From Nitrososphaerales archaeon TH5894 (GTDB taxonomy: Archaea; Thermoproteota; Nitrososphaeria; Nitrososphaerales; Nitrososphaeraceae), in NCBI GenBank assembly GCA_014523485.1, contig JAATVK010000255.1:1-10559 (forward strand): DNA of 10,559 bases, written 5' to 3'. Below the pieces are notes generated by a model, which saw nothing but the letters and a program-made list of their open reading frames with translations, made no database searches and was not told where the DNA came from. Below, in pieces: positions 8,386 through 10,559 of this stretch. The translations under genes and the position numbers were made by a program. How positions within the stretch are numbered: the first letter of the stretch is position 1; each line of letters opens with the position of its first letter.

Positions 8386-8406
8386 ACAGTTTTTAATTTG
8401 TATAAG

Positions 8407-8414
8407 AATTTAAA
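8407..8414 (-). promoter_or_regulatory. candidate TATA box for the MBL-fold gene
   Basis: The minus strand reads TTTAAATT with its 3' end 21 bp before the ATG (centre about 25 bp). This is the spacing expected for an archaeal promoter making a leaderless transcript. No Shine-Dalgarno site is present, which agrees. Base composition makes such boxes easy to find by chance. Confidence 0.35.
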
Positions 8415-8427
8415 GTTGTTTATTAAA

Positions 8428-8805
8428 TTAGGGATTCACGCTTAACAATTTATTATTTCTAAGTGAAAAAACAGTTACCTTCGAAGATATCAATCTTTGA
8501 ATGAGATTTTTATCCATGGTTGCAACTGCACATTTATAATTAATTGCATAATCTAGAATACTATCATCTGTATAGTGTAATCTCTTTGTATTGATAATTT
8601 CAAATTTTTTTGTTAATTCCAGGACAGTTTTCGCACTTTGAGAACTTTTATAGGATGGATTATTTACCAAATTCTTTAGTTCTTCTATCACTACCTCTGG
8701 AATAAGAAAATTGATCTTTCCATACTGCATTACAAGCTTATCCACAAGCTTGATCGGTTTTGTGACTAGAACCATTAAGAAACTAGTATCGCATAGGATA
8801 TTCAT
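8428..8805 (-). CDS. PIN-domain protein, Fcf1/Utp24-like archaeal type
   Basis: A single PIN domain of 125 residues, predicted to be a metal-dependent RNA nuclease. Acidic residues fit the active site: D6 in CDTSFL, E41/E42 in PEVVIEEL, D80/D81 plus D85 in TDDSILDYA, and D98 in ATMDKNL. The PEVVIEEL and DDSILDYA segments resemble archaeal relatives of the eukaryotic rRNA-processing nuclease Fcf1/Utp24 more than VapC toxins. No small antitoxin frame lies in the 86 bp upstream. In many archaea a protein of this type is encoded near rps6e and the aIF2-gamma gene; here rps6e is about 1.4 kb away on the other strand. A role in rRNA or RNA processing is therefore likely but inferred. The ATG directly precedes the first PIN beta-strand and has no Shine-Dalgarno site. 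Confidence 0.82.
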   Translation of the reverse strand: MNILCDTSFLMVLVTKPIKLVDKLVMQYGKINFLIPEVVIEELKNLVNNPSYKSSQSAKTVLELTKKFEIINTKRLHYTDDSILDYAINYKCAVATMDKNLIQRLISSKVTVFSLRNNKLLSVNP

Positions 8806-8828
8806 TAGAATTTCTTAAAAAGTTTATT

Positions 8829-8836
8829 ATTATAAT
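8829..8836 (-). promoter_or_regulatory. candidate TATA box for the PIN gene
   Basis: ATTATAAT ends 23 bp before the PIN gene ATG on the minus strand (centre about 27 bp). This is compatible with leaderless archaeal transcription, and no Shine-Dalgarno site is seen. It lies just after the T-tract that may end the winged-helix transcript, which suggests separate transcription units. Confidence 0.35.
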
Positions 8837-8865
8837 TTTTGGTAAATTGAGTAAGTTTAAAGGAT

Positions 8866-8872
8866 AAAAAAA
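8866..8872 (-). terminator. T-tract terminator after the winged-helix gene
   Basis: About 20 bp beyond the winged-helix stop the minus strand carries CCCC followed by seven Ts, then ATCCTTT. Archaeal RNA polymerase terminates at such non-template T-tracts without needing a hairpin. Its place between two genes that each have a TATA-like box fits a unit boundary. Confidence 0.4.
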
Positions 8873-8891
8873 GGGGATTTGAATCGAAATT

Positions 8892-9284
8892 TTATTTTTC
8901 GTATCCTATTCTATCTGCTAATTTTACAACTTCTCTGCCTTTATTTGTCAGAGCATTATAGATCCTTGGCTTACCTCGTCCTCGGGATTTTTCTTTTTTT
9001 ACTTTTCTTTCAATCAAACCTAAATTTGTGGCTCTTTTCATTAAGGATTGTCCATAGCCCCAACTTCCCATCGTTATAAGTAATTCTCTTGTGTGTAATT
9101 CTTTATTCTTTTTTAGTACCCTCAATAATGGAATAAGTGGACGTTCATTTATCAGAACTTTAAGTATATTTAATTCCACGGTTAGAGGAACAGATTTTGT
9201 TTCTTTTATTTCCTTAGTAGGTTTGATTTCTTTAGATTCCTTCGGAGTTTCTTTTTTTGTTTTAGAATTTCTTCTAGCTGACAT
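8892..9284 (-). CDS. winged-helix DNA-binding protein with Lys/Glu-rich N-terminal tail
   Basis: Predicted DNA-binding protein of 130 residues, specific role unknown. Residues 1-32 are a disordered-looking tail rich in Lys, Glu, Thr and Pro. Residues about 34-128 look like a winged helix: a helix at 34-60, a helix-turn-helix around 64-92 (TRELLITMGSWGYGQSLMKRA then LGLIERK), a basic wing at 94-107 (KKEKSRGRGKPR), and a final helix with NKGREVVKLADRIGY. The pattern resembles archaeal helix-turn-helix regulators of the MarR/ArsR-like or PadR-like shape, but I cannot name a family. It could be a transcription factor or a small chromatin-associated protein. It is upstream of the PIN gene by 86 bp on the same strand, with a T-tract between them, so it is probably monocistronic. 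Confidence 0.75.
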   Translation of the reverse strand: MSARRNSKTKKETPKESKEIKPTKEIKETKSVPLTVELNILKVLINERPLIPLLRVLKKNKELHTRELLITMGSWGYGQSLMKRATNLGLIERKVKKEKSRGRGKPRIYNALTNKGREVVKLADRIGYEK

Positions 9285-9315
9285 TTTACTACCGATGTGA
9301 CGTTACAAAATACAA

Positions 9316-9323
9316 ATATTTAA
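9316..9323 (-). promoter_or_regulatory. candidate TATA box and BRE for the winged-helix gene
   Basis: The minus strand reads TTAAATAT, with its 3' end 31 bp before the ATG, preceded by purine-rich AAATGA that could be the TFB recognition element. The spacing predicts a leader of roughly 5-10 bases. No Shine-Dalgarno site is present. This is the best-formed TATA/BRE pair in the window. Confidence 0.45.
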
Positions 9324-9531
9324 TCATTTTGTTTCCTATCCATTTTATCCCATTAAAATACAAATAATATTATAAGTTATTTATTTTAATAATCTAAATA
9401 ATACATTAAAATAATTTGATTACTCGTATCTTTAAATTCAGTAAATGCTATTTAATAAAATTTTCTAAAATAACTTCCTCTATTTTTATAGAGATTCAGC
9501 CTGAACACATACTGCTCTATAACTTAATCGA

Positions 9532-9549
9532 TTATCGAACTTATCGAAC
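9532..9549. repeat. tandem 9-bp duplication TTATCGAAC x2
   Basis: TTATCGAAC occurs twice without a gap in gene-free DNA, next to ATCGAT. It is either a replication-slippage product or a paired protein-binding site. Nothing else indicates a function. Confidence 0.6.
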
Positions 9550-9759
9550 TCCTAACACATTGTAATTTTTCACAATAGCAATTGATAGACTAAATCAATT
9601 AGCATAGTGATGAAATTAGAAATACTACTTTCATCTGATAGTAAGAATATAAACAAATTATCTAATGATCTTTTATTAATTTTAATATAATAGAAAAAGG
9701 ATGTAGATTATAAGATAATATTAAAGACAAATAGGACATTTATTAGAATTTGGTACGCT

Positions 9760-9775
9760 TTGATTAGTTGATTAG
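9760..9775. repeat. tandem 8-bp duplication TTGATTAG x2
   Basis: TTGATTAG occurs twice head to tail, followed by the partial copy TTA. The core TTGATTA also occurs in the inverted-repeat region near 7536 and 7570. In DNA this AT-rich the similarity may be coincidental. Confidence 0.55.
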
Positions 9776-9944
9776 TTAATAATTAAGTGTAATTGTTTAA
9801 TGGAAATTGTGACAGAGTAAAAGATGTAAAGATGATATACAATAATTGAGTATTTGAATGAAAACTTCGAATGTTTACTTCAAATTAACTCCAAAATATT
9901 CGATTAACGTCTTATGCGAATTTAAAGATTTTGAGAAAATTTTT

Positions 9945-10082
9945 TCACCAAAAATTACCCTTATCTGAACAAGTTAGCTCTGAGCCACAGTTGTTACATC
10001 TAAGATGGCAACATTGAATAGCAACCATTTCATTTTGACAAATAGGACAAATTGGAATTTCATTCTTTTGTTCTTGCTTCAT
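9945..10082 (-). CDS. 45-residue zinc-ribbon microprotein
   Basis: Short frame from ATG (10080-10082) to TGA (9945-9947). It codes for a tiny Cys-rich protein with C12-x2-C15, C24-C25-H26, C29-x2-C32-G and C38-S-D, ending GNFW. Seven cysteines and one histidine in 27 residues, arranged as two CxxC knuckles plus extra ligands, are hard to obtain by chance in AT-rich DNA and indicate one or two bound zinc ions. I do not recognise the family; nucleic-acid or ribosome binding is a guess based on zinc-ribbon habits and the neighbour rps6e. GGAG lies 14 bp before the ATG, farther than usual, and GTTAAAA centred about 27 bp upstream could be a TATA-like element. It is divergent from rps6e. Confidence 0.75.
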   Translation of the reverse strand: MKQEQKNEIPICPICQNEMVAIQCCHLRCNNCGSELTCSDKGNFW

Positions 10083-10158
10083 TTTTAACTATTATACTCC
10101 ATCAGGTTTTAACTTTTTTGCACAAGGTTAATTAATAATATTATTTTTAAATTATTTA
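10083..10158. promoter_or_regulatory. 76 bp divergent promoter region, zinc-ribbon gene and rps6e
   Basis: This gap separates two divergent start codons, so it must hold promoters for both unless a transcript runs in from outside. For the minus-strand gene, GTTAAAA (complement of 10107-10113) is the candidate TATA element. For rps6e, the A/T stretch at about 10128-10142 (TTAATTAATAATATT), following ACAAGG, lies at suitable distance from the TTG. Neither is a strong consensus match. Confidence 0.35.
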
Positions 10159-10559
10159 TTGGTTAATTTTAAAATAGTTATATCTGATAAAAAAGGTAAA
10201 AGTTTATCACATGAGCTTAAGGATAAAGAGGCTCAACCATTTTTAGGTTCAAAAATAGGAGATTCATTTGATTCATCTCTTGTCGGAGTAGCAGGAGGCA
10301 AATTACAAATAACAGGAGGTAGTGATAAGTCTGGGACACCAATGCGGTCTGACCTTCACGGTGGAGTGAAAAAATACGTTTTATTGCATACTGGTGTAGG
10401 TATGCGCGACTCTACAAAAGGAAAAAGGGTGAGAAAATTATTGAGGGGAAATATGGTTACCGAGGAAATTTATCAATTAAACTGTATTTTAGATGGAGTT
10501 AATATTGTTACATCTAAACCTGAAAATATTGAAACATCTAATGCCGAAAGTACAAAGTA
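10159..10559 (+). CDS. rps6e: ribosomal protein S6e (partial, runs off the window)
   Basis: Small-subunit ribosomal protein found only in archaea and eukaryotes. The visible 133 codons start MVNFKIVISDKKGKS, the usual S6e beginning. The family core includes GGSDKSGTPMR (53-63), DLHGGVKK (65-72), the glycine-rich GVGMR (79-83), and KGKRVRKLLRGN (87-98), a basic rRNA-binding segment. The start is TTG at 10159-10161: the frame has TAA at 10129-10131 and no ATG in between, and the TTG places the conserved N-terminus exactly. No Shine-Dalgarno site precedes it, so a leaderless or very short-leader mRNA is likely. The last visible residues (about 117-133, Ser/Thr/Glu/Asn-rich) lie near the end of the conserved core and may begin a C-terminal extension. 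It is the only plus-strand gene. Confidence 0.93.
   Translation, partial: MVNFKIVISDKKGKSLSHELKDKEAQPFLGSKIGDSFDSSLVGVAGGKLQITGGSDKSGTPMRSDLHGGVKKYVLLHTGVGMRDSTKGKRVRKLLRGNMVTEEIYQLNCILDGVNIVTSKPENIETSNAESTK

Larger units (their letters stand above)
9285..9944. other. 660 bp gene-free intergenic region
   Basis: AT-rich DNA between the zinc-ribbon stop and the winged-helix start. No convincing protein frame, tRNA or rRNA is seen. The left end holds the winged-helix promoter (9316-9323). The rest shows two short tandem duplications (9532-9549, 9760-9775) and a 7-bp inverted repeat (AATTGAT 9580-9586 with ATCAATT 9594-9600). It may hide a small RNA or be decayed DNA; the sequence alone does not decide. 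Confidence 0.6.

Noticed and set aside
8428..8805. VapC toxin of a VapBC toxin-antitoxin pair
   Set aside because: No small antitoxin frame precedes it, the upstream winged-helix gene is 86 bp away behind a T-tract, and the motifs fit the Fcf1-like archaeal PIN type better.
8879..9300. Two plus-strand open frames opposite the winged-helix gene, rich in Leu and Phe and looking like membrane proteins
   Set aside because: Hydrophobic reading is the expected antisense image of a Lys/Glu-rich coding strand. The minus-strand protein has a coherent winged-helix pattern and a promoter.
9606..9640. Possible C/D box guide RNA (GTGATGA, then CTGA)
   Set aside because: The spacing between boxes is about 23 bases, longer than the usual 12 or so, and there is no good C' box with a second CTGA.
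9610..9690. 26-codon plus-strand frame starting MKLEILLSSDSK
   Set aside because: An open run of this length is expected by chance in such sequence, it has no ribosome-binding site or motif, and it ends in low-complexity Leu/Ile.

Overview
The window looks like an AT-rich archaeal chromosome segment, most probably from the Nitrososphaeria (Thaumarchaeota, ammonia-oxidising archaea or relatives). Ribosomal protein S6e, at the right edge, is found only in archaea and eukaryotes. Several genes have an A/T-rich TATA-like box about 22-35 bp before the start codon, as expected for archaeal promoters with short or no leaders. The one clear Shine-Dalgarno site matches the archaeal 16S 3' end. A complete bacterial-type UvrABC system next to such genes is known from Nitrososphaeria. 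The genus is not determined; the low GC and roomy intergenic spaces would suit a Nitrosocosmicus-like genome, but that is a guess.

Layout. Everything up to about 10.08 kb is on the minus strand. Reading with transcription (right to left): a 45-residue zinc-ribbon microprotein (9945-10082), a 660 bp gene-free stretch, a winged-helix protein with a Lys/Glu-rich tail (8892-9284), a PIN-domain protein of the Fcf1/Utp24-like type (8428-8805), and an UlaG-like metallo-beta-lactamase-fold hydrolase (7726-8385). A 388 bp gene-free stretch follows. Then come a thioredoxin/peroxiredoxin-like protein (6783-7337) and the nucleotide excision repair cluster uvrB-uvrA-uvrC (6742 down to 140). Only rps6e (10159 to the edge, partial) is on the plus strand, divergent from the zinc-ribbon gene across a 76 bp shared promoter gap.

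How the genes work together. UvrA finds DNA damage and loads UvrB, and UvrC makes the dual incision. The three genes overlap (uvrB/uvrA by 4 bp, uvrA/uvrC by 14 bp), which implies translational coupling and balanced production. The redoxin gene ends 40 bp before uvrB on the same strand and may share its transcript. The PIN, winged-helix and MBL genes probably have their own promoters and need not be functionally linked. The PIN and S6e genes belong to families that are often close together in archaeal translation and ribosome gene clusters.

Most notable points: UvrC ends right after its RNase H-like nuclease domain, without the C-terminal helix-hairpin-helix domain, and a short in-phase open stretch lies beyond its stop codons. 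A 45-residue Cys-rich protein is encoded beside rps6e. Both uvrB and rps6e appear to start at TTG. There are a perfect 10-bp inverted repeat and short tandem repeats in otherwise empty intergenic DNA. I found no CRISPR array, tRNA, rRNA, insertion sequence or defence system.
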